Part shown: positions 23,329 to 33,800 of the stretch, piece by piece
How positions within the stretch are numbered: the first letter of the stretch is position 1
Layout: each line of letters opens with the position of its first letter
NCBI GenBank assembly: GCA_015064585.1
Contig: SVRY01000010.1
Span: 1 to 64,000, forward strand
DNA length: 64,000 nucleotides
DNA from: Oscillospiraceae bacterium
GTDB lineage: Bacteria; Bacillota; Clostridia; Oscillospirales; CAG-272
Direction of reading: 5' to 3'
The notes under the pieces: model-generated
What the model was told of the DNA's origin: nothing
Seen by the model: only the letters and a program-made list of their open reading frames with translations
Databases searched by the model: none
Made by a program: the position numbers and the translations under genes

Positions 23329-23937
23329 TATTGCGGAACAATCAATTTTTCTGCCTTGAAAATAGGTTTCTCTGTCCTTTTCCCCGATTTCTCGAATGAC
23401 TTTGCAGGGATTTCCGTAGGCGACTACACCTGTAGGAATGTCCTTTGTGACCACACTGCCCGCACCGATCACGCTGTTATCCCCAATGGTAACACCGGGT
23501 AAGACTATGACCCCCGCCCCCAGCCAGCAGTTGCGTCCGATATGAATGGGTGCGTTAAACTGATACGCTTTTTCACGAAGCTCGGGTAGGACGGGATGCC
23601 CTGCCGTGGCAAGGGTAACATGGGGACCAAACATGGTATGATCTCCCACGTAAATATGAGTATCGTCCACCAGCGTCAGTCCGAAATTGGCATAGACATT
23701 GTTGCCGAAATGCACGTGCCGTCCGCCCCAATTACAGTGCAGAGGCGGTTCTATATAGCAGTTTTCACCGATTTCCCAAAACATATCCTTCAGCATTTTC
23801 TGCCGCTTCTCTCCCTCGGCGGGACGGGTCATATTGAATTCGTACAGCCTGTCAAGGCACTTTGTCTGTTCCCGCATCAGCGCCTCATCGGTACAGACGT
23901 ACAGTGCGCAGTTGTGCATTTTATTGTGAATAGTCAT
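23323..23937 (-). CDS. Maltose/galactoside-type O-acetyltransferase
   Basis: A 204-residue left-handed beta-helix acetyltransferase of the Maa/LacA/NodL group, which moves acetyl from acetyl-CoA to a sugar. An N-terminal helical cap (ALMREQTKCLDRLYEFN) is followed by hexapeptide repeats (NNVYANFGLTLVDDTHIYVG, NCWLGAGVIVLPGVTIG, NSVIGAGSVVTKDIP), and the catalytic His lies in TLATAGHPV near residue 113. The ATG at 23937 has the site AAGGAGCAAACC; a longer in-frame version has no such site. The sugar acceptor cannot be told. Confidence 0.9.
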   Translation of the reverse strand: MTIHNKMHNCALYVCTDEALMREQTKCLDRLYEFNMTRPAEGEKRQKMLKDMFWEIGENCYIEPPLHCNWGGRHVHFGNNVYANFGLTLVDDTHIYVGDHTMFGPHVTLATAGHPVLPELREKAYQFNAPIHIGRNCWLGAGVIVLPGVTIGDNSVIGAGSVVTKDIPTGVVAYGNPCKVIREIGEKDRETYFQGRKIDCSAIE

Positions 23938-23966
23938 GGTTTGCTCCTTTATAACAAATAAATATT

Positions 23967-24087
23967 GGGGCGTTGCCCCAAACCCCATTCAGGAAACTTT
24001 TTGCAAAAAGTCTCCTGAAAACCTTCCAAAACTTTTAAAAACCTTATTTAAAGTTTGGGGGTCCAACTCTTTTTCAAAAAGAGTTGG
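23967..24087. repeat. Palindromic dispersed repeat, copy 1
   Basis: Non-coding segment made of GGGGCGTTGCCCC (23967-23979), a hairpin with ACTTTTT/AAAAAGT (23990-24017), a T/A-rich stretch and the inverted repeat CCAACTCTTTTT/AAAAAGAGTTGG (24063-24087). The same GGGGCGTTGCCCC start and the same kind of T/A hairpins recur at 41045-41327. Confidence 0.65.
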
Positions 24088-24125
24088 CAGAGTTAGCAGA
24101 CGCTTCGCTTACTGCCGACAGGATC

Positions 24126-24593
24126 TCAAATACAATCACATCTTTCAAGCAGCCTTGCCGTTTCCTCTGCGGCAATCCTGACATACTCGGGGCAGGGACG
24201 GCGTTTGTAATATTCCTCGGTGCGCGCTTCGGGTTCTCCGCCCTTCTCTGCCGCCACCCCCTTCATGGCAAGCAGCTCGGCACAATTGATGGAGCCGTTG
24301 CGCGCTTCCAAGGCTGATACCAGCTCTCTGACCTTTTCATAATGCTTTGCTTTGGCATCCTTTTCTCCATCCTCCGGGTCATACCCCAGCGCAAGCCCCA
24401 GCACCATCACAGCGCCCGACACGCATCCGCAGGTCAGCCGAAGTCTGCCCATGCCGCCTCCAAAGGATGCGGAAAGCTTTGCCGCCATGGCACGGTCCAT
24501 TTTAAGATCCTCGGCGAAGGCGCAAAACACAGCCTGCGAGCAGTTATATCCCGCAAGAAACAGTTCCTTCGCAATCATTCCGTAGTCTTTCAT
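24126..24593 (-). CDS. C_GCAxxG_C_C family redox protein
   Basis: A 155-residue protein with the cysteine pattern of the C_GCAxxG_C_C family: YNCSQAVFCAFAED near residue 17, GGGMGRLRLTCGCVSGAV near residue 48, and Cys residues in NCAELL and RRPCPEYV. Members are common in anaerobes and are thought to be redox-active or to bind a cofactor, but no reaction is proven. Its start overlaps the stop of the Fe-S protein upstream by 4 nt (ATGA), so the two are translated together. Confidence 0.88.
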   Translation of the reverse strand: MKDYGMIAKELFLAGYNCSQAVFCAFAEDLKMDRAMAAKLSASFGGGMGRLRLTCGCVSGAVMVLGLALGYDPEDGEKDAKAKHYEKVRELVSALEARNGSINCAELLAMKGVAAEKGGEPEARTEEYYKRRPCPEYVRIAAEETARLLERCDCI

Positions 24594-25414
24594 TTTGTAT
24601 CCTCATAAAGCTTCAGATTTCTTAGAATGGTCTGTCTGCCTCTGAAAGAAAATGCTCTGTCCTTAAATTTCTCCTTAGGCATCCTTTCCACCATTTCATA
24701 CGTCAATTCATAGATCATATCTTCCTTAAAAAACGGTATTGGCGTGATCGGCACGTCCCGATTCATGGGACAAACCGTCTGGCAGACATCGCAGCCCCAA
24801 ACAATACCGCTTTGCATCATTTTTTGGATTTCTTCCTCGCTCAGTTCTCCCTTTTTCTGGGTGATCGCCGAAAGGCAGGCATCGGGACTCGGACACGCCT
24901 TTTGGCAAGCACCGCAGTGCAGGCACTCTATTTCCTTTCTCAAAGGGAGAATTTTTCCGTCCTCATAGTATTCTTTTGCAGGCAGGGTAGACAGCACCTC
25001 CGCCAAAAAAATATAGCTTCCGTAGGGCTTTGTAATCACAAGATGATTATCTCCTTTGACCCCCAGCCCTAATTTCAGCGCCGCATCCCGTTCATCGATG
25101 GGGGAATGATCGGAGGTGACGGCGAATTTTTGGTTTGGATATATTGTCTGCAGCTTCGGGATCAACCGTTTTTCCAAAAGAGAAAAATATAAATGATAAT
25201 CCCGCGCCGCCGCATACAAAGAAACATTGCGTCGGAAATGCTCGCCGTTATAGTAGGGTACGGCAAACAAAAGTACACTTTGGCAATCGGGCATTTTTCT
25301 TGCAAGCAGTCCCTCATTATATATACGGCAATCGGAAAGAGCAAGCGCACCGCCAATGGCGATCCCTTCGCCATTCAAAACATCGCGCACCTCTTTTCGC
25401 ATTTGGCAAATCAT
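24590..25414 (-). CDS. QueG-like double 4Fe-4S protein
   Basis: A 274-residue iron-sulfur protein related to epoxyqueuosine reductase (QueG), the last step of queuosine synthesis, but shorter than true QueG (about 380). It carries two 4Fe-4S motifs, CLHCGACQKACPSPDAC and GCDVCQTVCPMN, and the upstream KLGLGVKGDNHLVITKPYGS, which matches the cobalamin-binding part of QueG. No other queuosine gene is nearby, so a different reductase role is possible. GAGGTGAG lies 5-12 nt before the ATG at 25414. It is coupled to the C_GCAxxG gene. Confidence 0.8.
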   Translation of the reverse strand: MICQMRKEVRDVLNGEGIAIGGALALSDCRIYNEGLLARKMPDCQSVLLFAVPYYNGEHFRRNVSLYAAARDYHLYFSLLEKRLIPKLQTIYPNQKFAVTSDHSPIDERDAALKLGLGVKGDNHLVITKPYGSYIFLAEVLSTLPAKEYYEDGKILPLRKEIECLHCGACQKACPSPDACLSAITQKKGELSEEEIQKMMQSGIVWGCDVCQTVCPMNRDVPITPIPFFKEDMIYELTYEMVERMPKEKFKDRAFSFRGRQTILRNLKLYEDTK

Positions 25415-25471
25415 TCATCTCACCTCGTTTATCAGTGTAGCACAAACAACTTCAAAATACAAGAGCGGCTC

Positions 25472-25500
25472 TTGACAAATTGCAAAAAATGGGGTATCTT
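25472..25500 (+). promoter_or_regulatory. Promoter of the GyrB-like/addBA/ABC operon
   Basis: TTGACA at 25472-25477, a 17-nt spacer, TATCTT at 25495-25500. It is the only clear promoter for the next 12 kb. Confidence 0.65.
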
Positions 25501-25542
25501 ATATAATGTATCAGTATCGAATCTGCAAAGAGAGGAAACATC

Positions 25543-27534
25543 ATGGCAACAAAGAAAACCATGCCCATATACGATAACAACGCCATCACACAGCTCAAGG
25601 GTGCCGACCGTGTGCGCAAACGCCCCGCCGTTATTTTCGGTTCGGACGGTCTTGAAGGCTGTGAGCATTCGGTCTTCGAGATCCTCTCCAACTCGGTGGA
25701 CGAAGCCAGAGAAGGCCACGGCAATATCATCACCCTGACCGCCGAAAAAGATCATACCGTCACCGTGGAAGACTGCGGACGGGGCATCCCCCTTGGTTAT
25801 AACGAAAAAGAAAAGCGCTATAACTGGGATCTGATCTTCTGTGAACTGTATGCAGGCGGTAAATATAACAACAACGACAGCGGCGCATACGAATACGCCC
25901 TCGGGCTCAACGGTCTGGGCGCCTGCGCCACCCAATACAGCTCCGAATTCATGGATGTTTATTCCTACGACGGCGAAAACCGCCACGAGATCCACTTCAA
26001 AAAAGGTAAAGTTGTCGGCAAGCTGATCTCCCGTCCCCTTGAAAAAGGAGAAAAAAAGCGCGGGACTGTCATCCGTTGGCGTCCCGACCTTGCAGTTTTT
26101 ACCGACATTGATATTCCAAACGACTATTTCACCGATATGATGAAGCGGCAAGCAGTGGTCAACCCCGGCATCCGCTTTGTGCTCAAGATCCAAGGGGAAA
26201 GCGGTTTTCAAACAGAAGAATTCTTATACGAAGACGGTATTTTAGACCGCGTAAAGGAATTTGCAGGTGAATCTGCCATGACCGAGCCTGTCTTTTGGAA
26301 TACCGAGACCCAAGGACGCGACCGCGCCGACCTGCCGGAGTACAAGGTTAAAATGAACCTGGCATTTTGCGTTTCCAACCGCACAAATGTGCTGGAATAC
26401 TATCACAACTCCAGTTATCTGGAAAACGGCGGTTCTCCCGACAAAGCGGTGCGCTCCGCTTTTGTTTCGGGGCTGGACAAGTATTTAAAAAACACAGGAA
26501 AATACAAGAAAAACGAAGGAAAAATCAATTTTTCGGATATTGCAGACTGCTTAGTACTGGTATCCTCCGGCTTTTCCACCCAAACCTCCTACGCTAACCA
26601 GACCAAAAAGGCCATTACCAACACCTTTATCGCCGACGCCATGACCGATTGGATCAAGCGCAAGCTGGAGATCTATTTCACCGAAAAGCCTCTGGAGGCG
26701 GAAAAATTCGCAAATCAGGTGCTCATCAACAAGCGCAGCCGCGAAAGCGCGGAAAGCACACGGCTGGACATTCGCAAAAAGCTCAGCGGCACCATGGACA
26801 TGACCAACCGCGTGGAAAAATTCGTGGGCTGCCGCAGTAAAGATCCCGAAATCAGAGAGCTTTACATCGTGGAAGGCGACTCGGCTATGACCTCGGTCAA
26901 GCTGGCGCGCAATGCGGAATTTCAAGCGGTCATTCCGGTACGCGGAAAGACCCTGAACTGTCTGAAAGCCTCCTACGACCGTATTTTCAAAAGCGACATC
27001 ATCACAGACCTTTTAAAGGTCATCGGATGCGGCGTGGAGATCAAGGGCAAGCAAAAGGGAGACATTCCCACCTTCAATTATGATAACCTGCGTTGGAGTA
27101 AGATCATCATCTGTACCGATGCCGATGAGGACGGCTTCCAGATCCGCACACTGCTTTTGACTCTGTTCTACCGTCTCCTGCCTACACTGATCGAAAAAGG
27201 CAAGATCTACATTGCCGAAACACCTTTGTTTCAAGTGGAGACCAAGGACAATTCTCTGTTTGCCTATAACGAATGGGAAAAGGCAGAGATCTTAAAGAAT
27301 CTGGAGGGCAAAAAATATACCCTGCACCGCTTCAAAGGTCTGGGCGAAAACACGGCGGAAATGATGGGACTGACCACCATGAATCCTGCCACAAGACGCC
27401 TCATCCGCGTAACTCCCACCGATGCCGCCGAAACCTTTACCATGTTTGATACCCTTCTTGGCGACAATCTGCCCGCCAGAAAAGAATTTATTCAAAACAA
27501 CGCCGGCCGCTACGCCAAAGATGCGGACATCTGA
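25543..27534 (+). CDS. Atypical type IIA topoisomerase B subunit (GyrB/ParE paralogue)
   Basis: A 663-residue GyrB/ParE-like protein. The GHKL ATPase is at residues about 30-200 (SNSVDEAREGH, VEDCGRGIPLG, ALGLNGLGACATQYSSEF), the transducer at about 220-390 with FSTQTSYANQTKKAI, and the TOPRIM domain from about 440 (YIVEGDSAMTSVKLARN, IICTDADEDGFQIRTLLL). A C-terminal HRFKGLGENTAEMM follows. The TOPRIM motif reads EGDSAMTS instead of EGDSAGGS, and the ATP-lid motif is also unusual, so this is a paralogue and not the main gyrase. No A subunit is adjacent; the next gene is addB, 20 nt on. Confidence 0.85.
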   Translation: MATKKTMPIYDNNAITQLKGADRVRKRPAVIFGSDGLEGCEHSVFEILSNSVDEAREGHGNIITLTAEKDHTVTVEDCGRGIPLGYNEKEKRYNWDLIFCELYAGGKYNNNDSGAYEYALGLNGLGACATQYSSEFMDVYSYDGENRHEIHFKKGKVVGKLISRPLEKGEKKRGTVIRWRPDLAVFTDIDIPNDYFTDMMKRQAVVNPGIRFVLKIQGESGFQTEEFLYEDGILDRVKEFAGESAMTEPVFWNTETQGRDRADLPEYKVKMNLAFCVSNRTNVLEYYHNSSYLENGGSPDKAVRSAFVSGLDKYLKNTGKYKKNEGKINFSDIADCLVLVSSGFSTQTSYANQTKKAITNTFIADAMTDWIKRKLEIYFTEKPLEAEKFANQVLINKRSRESAESTRLDIRKKLSGTMDMTNRVEKFVGCRSKDPEIRELYIVEGDSAMTSVKLARNAEFQAVIPVRGKTLNCLKASYDRIFKSDIITDLLKVIGCGVEIKGKQKGDIPTFNYDNLRWSKIIICTDADEDGFQIRTLLLTLFYRLLPTLIEKGKIYIAETPLFQVETKDNSLFAYNEWEKAEILKNLEGKKYTLHRFKGLGENTAEMMGLTTMNPATRRLIRVTPTDAAETFTMFDTLLGDNLPARKEFIQNNAGRYAKDADI

Positions 27535-27554
27535 TCGATCAAGGAGACAAAGGC

Positions 27555-30500
27555 ATGCTTCATTTCGTATACGGCACAAAAAACAGCGCGAAAAGTGAAT
27601 ACATCGCCCAACAGATCACCAAACACTTAAAAAACGGCAAGCGGGTGATCCTGCTGGTGCCCGAGCGCCGTTCTGTGGCAATGGAGCGCAAGATGATCTC
27701 TGCCGTCCCCGACAATTGCAAGCTGGGATTGGAGATCCTTTCCTTCCGCCGCCTTTGCAACCGCGTTTTCAGAGAATACGGCGGACTGCACGAAAAATAT
27801 ATCAAAAGAGGCGGCAAACTGCTGTTGCTATGGCGGGTACTGCAAGAGCTTTCTTCTGTTCTTACCGTTTATAAAGATCTGGATCTTGGTAACCGCAAGG
27901 TCATCGGATCGCTTCTTGACACCATCACCGCCCTTGACCGCGCCGCCTTAAGTGAAGAAATACTCATAAAACAGGCGAAGCGTGCTGACATGGCTCACAA
28001 CGACCTGCTTTGCGGCAAGTTAAACGACCTGGCGCTGATACGCGGCGCCTTTCATACCGTGTTGGCAAAGGATTTTGACGATCCCGAAGAGGATCTGACC
28101 CGTCTTTGCCATACGCTGGACAAGCATCCCTTTTTTGAAAATTATACCGTATTCATCGACGAAACCGCCAGTTTTTCGGGAAAAGAACTGGCGGTTATCC
28201 GTCGTATTCTTGCGCAGTCCCCTTCTGTAACAATCACCATCGGCAAACTCCCGGAAGATGATCGGGCGGTATGCCGCAAACTCATTTGGTGTGAAAAAGC
28301 CCTCAAAGAACAAGCCGAAGCGGCAAATTGCCCCATCGGTTCGGCAGTGGTTCTTCCCGACAGTCAAAACGGTGTGCAAAGCCTTGTCTTTTTGCGCACG
28401 CATATCTTTTCGGAAAACATTTGTCAATGCAATAATACCGAAGGACTTTCTCTGTATGCCTGCCAAAGCCGCGCCGAAGAAGCGGATATGATCGTCTGCA
28501 ACATACTGAATCACATTGAAGCAGGAGGAAGATGGCGGGACCACGCGGTGGCACTGCGTAATATCGACCAGTACCGCGGTATTCTGGACCGCCGGATGCA
28601 GGCATCGGGCATTCCCTTTTATTTTGCCGATAAGCGTCCGCTTTCCGCCCAACCTGCCGTAAAAGGCCTGCTTGGCGCACTGAACTGCATCATTGGCGGC
28701 TACCGTCTAAAGGATCTTAGTCTTTACATGAAAAGCGGCTTCACCGCCCTTTCCTTCCTTGCAATCTGCCAGCTGGAGGACTACGCAAAAATATGGCAGA
28801 TAGAAGGCAAACGGTTTGGCAGTACCTATGAATGGTGCATGAATCCCAAGGGCAGAAGCATCGGCACCGATCCCAAACAAGCGGAAAAGCTCATCGAGCT
28901 CAACAAATGGAAGAATCAACTGATCCTGCCGCTGGAAGAGCTGGCATCAGACCAAAGCGGTGAATTGACAGTGGGTCAGCGCGCCCGTATACTCTACCGC
29001 TTCTATGAAAAAAATGAATATCCTGCTCGCATTTTGGCATCTGCCCACCAAAAAAGCGAAAGCGGTGACAGTGCAGGTGCCATGCGCCTATGCCAGACCA
29101 ACGATCTGATATGCGAATGCCTAAACGAACTTGTAGAAACCGCAGGCGATATGCCCTGCTCACTTTCTTTGTTTGCCGAAATGTTCTCTGCGGTAGTGGA
29201 TGAACATGACATCGGCAGTATTCCGCAAAAAAACGATGAGGTGCTTATCACCGATGTATTCTCTTTGGGAAGCGAACATTACGACCATCTTTATATCCCG
29301 GGACTGTGCGACGGCAGTTTCCCCTCCTCTGCAGGCGGTGAAGGGCTGCTGAGCAACGCCGAGCTGAAATTCTTAGCCGAAGACGGCATTGATCTGCCCG
29401 GTATACAAGAACAGCGCTCGGCAGACGAATTTTTTGCCTTTGAGGAAGCTGTCGGCGCGGCGGGAAATGAATTGATCCTATCTTACCCCGCAAGGGATCT
29501 CTCCTCTAACGGTGCATCCCCTTCCCCATTCCTTTCGTCAGTTGCAGCACTCTTCCCCTCTCTTACTGTAAAAACTTACAGCGACCTGTCCTTTACCCAT
29601 CGGCTGGGCAGTGTCAATATGCTGAAAAAGCTATATTTTTCGGGACAAACAGGGAAATATGCGCCTGTGTTTGAACGTGTATTTGGCAATACCGTGGCTG
29701 AAACTGCCTACGGCGGCGGCATTGACGCCGACTATGCCGCGGCAATTTACGGAAACACCATGTTGCTATCCCAGTCCAAACTGGAAAAATTCATCCAGTG
29801 TCCCTTTGCGTATACCTGCCAATATCTCTTCCGTTTACACGAGGATGTTTCCGCCGACACTGCCGCCAACGAATACGGCACCTTAATGCACGCCATTTTT
29901 GAAGAAGTTCTCAAAGAACTGACCGTCAAAGGCGATCCTTCCGAGGCAAGCGACCAAACTATTTCTGAACTGGTACAAAACAAGATAGACAGCTTCGGCT
30001 CCGCAATGCTGGGAGAAAGCAATGACCCCCGTACCGCACAGCTTCTGCGCCGCGCAGGCACCACTGCGTTCTTATTGCTCACGGGCATGCGGGATGAATT
30101 TGCCGCCAGCCTGTTTCGCCCCGCCTTCTTCGAGCTGCCGTTCGGCATGCAAAGCGAAGAAGATGCTCTGGTGCTTCCTTCTCTGCAATATCTGTCCGAA
30201 GGCGGACTGTGCGCATCTTTACGCGGAATTGCCGACCGCGTAGATCTGTACCGCACCGACGACACGGTCTATTTCCGTATCGTTGACTATAAAACCGGCA
30301 ATAAAGAATTTGAAATCAAAGATCTGGAAAAAGGGCTTTCGGGGCAGATGCTTCTGTATATGCGCGCTGTCTGCGCCTGCCGCGACCCCAAATTCCTGCA
30401 GGCGATCAACGCCGATGAAAACACCCGTCTTGCCCCTGCCGGCATCGTATACTGCATTGCCAAACGCCCCACCTGGCAAGCATCCCCGCACATGACACCC

Positions 30501-30827
30501 CAAGAGATCCTCACCGCCGCCCGCGGCAAGATCTCCCGCCACGGTGTAGCGATCAACGATCCCGATCTTCTGTCTGCCCTTGACACCACAGGCAGTCAAA
30601 AATATCTGCCCACAGGCAAAGGCAAGCGCATGGAGCGGGAAGAATTTGAAGCCATGATGGAAGCTCTGCCCAAAACGCTGGGAGAAGTTACCCGCCGTAT
30701 GCACGCAGGCTGTACAGATATTGATCCCTTAAAGGAAGGAAGCAAGCTGGATGCCTGCAAATATTGCAGTTTTTCCGCCATCTGCAGAAGACAAGAAATT
30801 TCCGACAAGGACGGTGAAGAAGCATGA
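27555..30827 (+). CDS. addB: ATP-dependent helicase/nuclease subunit B
   Basis: AddB is the second subunit of the AddAB helicase-nuclease that resects DNA ends for recombination repair and recognises Chi. The 1090-residue protein has the four Fe-S cysteines of the family: FIQCPFAYTCQYLF near residue 752, and CKYCSFSAIC near residue 1072. The nuclease motif VDYKTGNKEF is near residue 915. The N-terminal ATP site reads GTKNSAKSE where the family usually has GxxGSGKT, so nucleotide binding here may be weakened. It overlaps addA by 4 nt. Confidence 0.93.
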   Translation: MLHFVYGTKNSAKSEYIAQQITKHLKNGKRVILLVPERRSVAMERKMISAVPDNCKLGLEILSFRRLCNRVFREYGGLHEKYIKRGGKLLLLWRVLQELSSVLTVYKDLDLGNRKVIGSLLDTITALDRAALSEEILIKQAKRADMAHNDLLCGKLNDLALIRGAFHTVLAKDFDDPEEDLTRLCHTLDKHPFFENYTVFIDETASFSGKELAVIRRILAQSPSVTITIGKLPEDDRAVCRKLIWCEKALKEQAEAANCPIGSAVVLPDSQNGVQSLVFLRTHIFSENICQCNNTEGLSLYACQSRAEEADMIVCNILNHIEAGGRWRDHAVALRNIDQYRGILDRRMQASGIPFYFADKRPLSAQPAVKGLLGALNCIIGGYRLKDLSLYMKSGFTALSFLAICQLEDYAKIWQIEGKRFGSTYEWCMNPKGRSIGTDPKQAEKLIELNKWKNQLILPLEELASDQSGELTVGQRARILYRFYEKNEYPARILASAHQKSESGDSAGAMRLCQTNDLICECLNELVETAGDMPCSLSLFAEMFSAVVDEHDIGSIPQKNDEVLITDVFSLGSEHYDHLYIPGLCDGSFPSSAGGEGLLSNAELKFLAEDGIDLPGIQEQRSADEFFAFEEAVGAAGNELILSYPARDLSSNGASPSPFLSSVAALFPSLTVKTYSDLSFTHRLGSVNMLKKLYFSGQTGKYAPVFERVFGNTVAETAYGGGIDADYAAAIYGNTMLLSQSKLEKFIQCPFAYTCQYLFRLHEDVSADTAANEYGTLMHAIFEEVLKELTVKGDPSEASDQTISELVQNKIDSFGSAMLGESNDPRTAQLLRRAGTTAFLLLTGMRDEFAASLFRPAFFELPFGMQSEEDALVLPSLQYLSEGGLCASLRGIADRVDLYRTDDTVYFRIVDYKTGNKEFEIKDLEKGLSGQMLLYMRAVCACRDPKFLQAINADENTRLAPAGIVYCIAKRPTWQASPHMTPQEILTAARGKISRHGVAINDPDLLSALDTTGSQKYLPTGKGKRMEREEFEAMMEALPKTLGEVTRRMHAGCTDIDPLKEGSKLDACKYCSFSAICRRQEISDKDGEEA

Positions 30828-33800
30828 GCAAGCGCGTATGGAATCCCCAACAAAAAAATGCCTTGGCTGTACGAAACCGTGACACACTGGTGTCCGCCGC
30901 CGCAGGCTCGGGCAAAACCGCCGTGCTTTGCCAGCGCATTCTTGACCGCATCACCGACAAGGAACATCCCCTGGAGCTTTCCCGATTGCTCATTGTTACC
31001 TTTACCAATGCGGCGGCGGCAGAAATGCGCGCACGTCTGCAAAAAGGCATTTCCGAAGCACTGGCAGAACATCCCGGTGCACATCTGCGCCGTCAGTCCA
31101 TGATGCTGCACCGTGCCAACATCTGCACCATTGATAAATATTGCATTTCTTTCGTCAAATCCCATTTTCATCTGCTGGGTGTTTCCCCCGATGTCGGCAT
31201 TGCAGAAGACAGTGCGATCTCAGACATCAAACGGCGCATCATGCAAAAAACCATCGACCGCTATTACGAAACCGAACCCGCCTTTGCCGCCACCTCCGAT
31301 CTGTTTGTGACCGACCGTGACGAAAAGGATTTTCCCGATACCCTTATCAAGCTTCACAGCAATCTTTCCACCTTTGCCATGGGCACCGGTGCCATACTGC
31401 AAGTGGCAAACGATTTGGAGAAAGCCGCCGAAAACGGGCTGTTTGACAGCAAATGGGGAAAGATCCTGCAAGAGGATCTTTTGCAGCGTTTGGAGCTCTA
31501 CCGTGCTCAGTGTATAGAGGTACGCGATCGGTACAGTGCCTGTGTCCTAAAAAAAGGGAAAATGGCAAGCGACGAGCCGGATGCGCATATTGCCATTGTA
31601 AACACCTTGATCGAACCGCTTTCGCGCGGGGATGCCGCAGGATTTTTTCATGCGCTTCATAACAAACCGAAATATCCCACCCGCCTGCTTCCCCACGATG
31701 ACTATGCCGATGCTTTTATCAAGTATGCCAGAGATCCCTTTAAGGCGGATTTTCAAAACAGCGAAACGCTGGGTATTCAGTTCGATCCGGCAAGTATTGC
31801 CCCTCTCTATCATGCCTTGGCGGCGCATTGCCGTATTCTGTACCGTCTGATCTCGGAATACGAAAGCGCTCTCATGGAGGAAAAGAAGAAACTGAATCTT
31901 TTGGAGTTTTCCGATATGGAGCGCATGACGCTGTCGCTTTTAGAGGACGCAAATGGGGAAATAACCGATTTGGCAAAAGAACTGCGCAATGATTTTGACG
32001 AGATCTTCATCGACGAATATCAGGATGTAAACGACATTCAAAACCGCATTTTCACCTGTTTGGCAAACGGCAACCGCTTCCTTGTGGGGGATGTCAAGCA
32101 AAGTATCTACGGTTTCCGTTATGCCGACCCCACCATCTTTTCCTCATTGCGCGCGTCATTTGCCGACTATACAGAGGAAAATGCCCCCACCTGCCGCATC
32201 TTCATGCAAAACAATTACCGATGCGATAAAGCCGTGGTGGATTTCACAAACACCGTCTGCAACACGCTCTTTCCCCACTGCCGCGGCATGTATTATATGC
32301 CCGAAGACGCACTGGTGTATTCCAAAACCGAAGCGGATAAAAATATCCCGGTGGAAGTACACCTGACCAAGAAAAACGAGCACTTTTTTCCCGACGCCGC
32401 AAATGCCGAAGGCGCATTTCTTGCCCATCGCATTGAACAGCTGATCGCGCAGGGACGCCGTCCCTGCGAAATTGCCGTTCTCTGCCGCTCGCTTGGTTCG
32501 GTAACAGTATCGGCGCTTACCGAAGAGCTTGGAAAACGGGGAATTCCCCTTGCCGTTTCGGGTATGTCCTCCTACTTTGAACAGCCCGAAATTCTGCTCA
32601 CGCTCTCCTTACTGTACGCTGTGGACAATCCCACAAAAGACATTCCTTTGGCAGCAGTACTGCGCTCGCCGCTGTTTGGATTTCGTGACAAAGAACTGAT
32701 CGAGATCGGCATTCTGGAAGCGGAAACTCTTTGGGGCAAACTGCAAATTGCCGCCGAATACGGCGATGCTAAGGCAGCTCATGTTTTGGCAGTGCTGGAT
32801 ACCTATCGGTGCATCGCCGCCGAGGAAGGCGTAGATGCCCTGCTCTTTACCCTTTTGGAATCCCCCGACTTTCGCATTGCCGTTTATGAGGCACAGGCTT
32901 CCGACAGTGTAGAAGAACGCCTGGAATATCTTTACGGCATCGCCCTTGGCACTGACAGTCTTGGTTCTTTTCTTTCCCGCATCGAGCGTCTGCGCGCCGA
33001 AGGCATTAAGGAGCGCAAAGACAGGGATCAAAATACCAATAAAGTGCGCATAATGACCATTCACGGCGCCAAAGGATTGGAATTTCCGGTTTGCTGTCTG
33101 ATGGACTGCGGAAAATACTTTAACAGCCATCCCCCCGATGCCGGCGATTTTGATCCCTATCTCGGCCCCGCTGTTTCCCTGAAAGACCCCTTGGGGTATG
33201 CCAATCTTGCATGCGTGCAAGAAAGCGCACGCAAATGGGAAGCATATAATCGCGATTTGGATGAGGAAATGCGCATTTTATATGTTGCCCTCACCCGTGC
33301 CAAAGAACATCTGATCCTGACGGGTACTCCCAAAACAGCCTCCATCTCCACTTTTATGGCAAAATGCCGTTTTTATGCTTCGGTAAATCACCGAAAGGTG
33401 CTTTCCGAGAACCCGTCTTATCTTGCCTGGGTGCTCATTTCGCTTTTGGGAAGCGGAAAAGAGGATTGCTACGGCATTTATGAAAACGGTATATTGTATT
33501 CAGGCAAAGCCCAACCCGTCCCCTGCATCCATGCGGATCCCATGACAGATGCCAAAGGCGAAGATTCCCCCGATATTGACTGTGAGACGGCGGCAAAACT
33601 GGAAGAAAGGCTGATTGCACGGCGCGATTTTGCCTATCCCCACGCCATTGCCTGCCGCATTCCCGCCAAGCTTTCTGTCTCCACCCTCAAAGAGGATCTG
33701 CTCACCGAGGACGAAAACGCCGCTCTGCTTCGCTCGGACAGCGCCATCACGCTCAAGAAGCCCCGCTTTTTGGATGCAGGCACCCTGCGCGCCGATCCTG

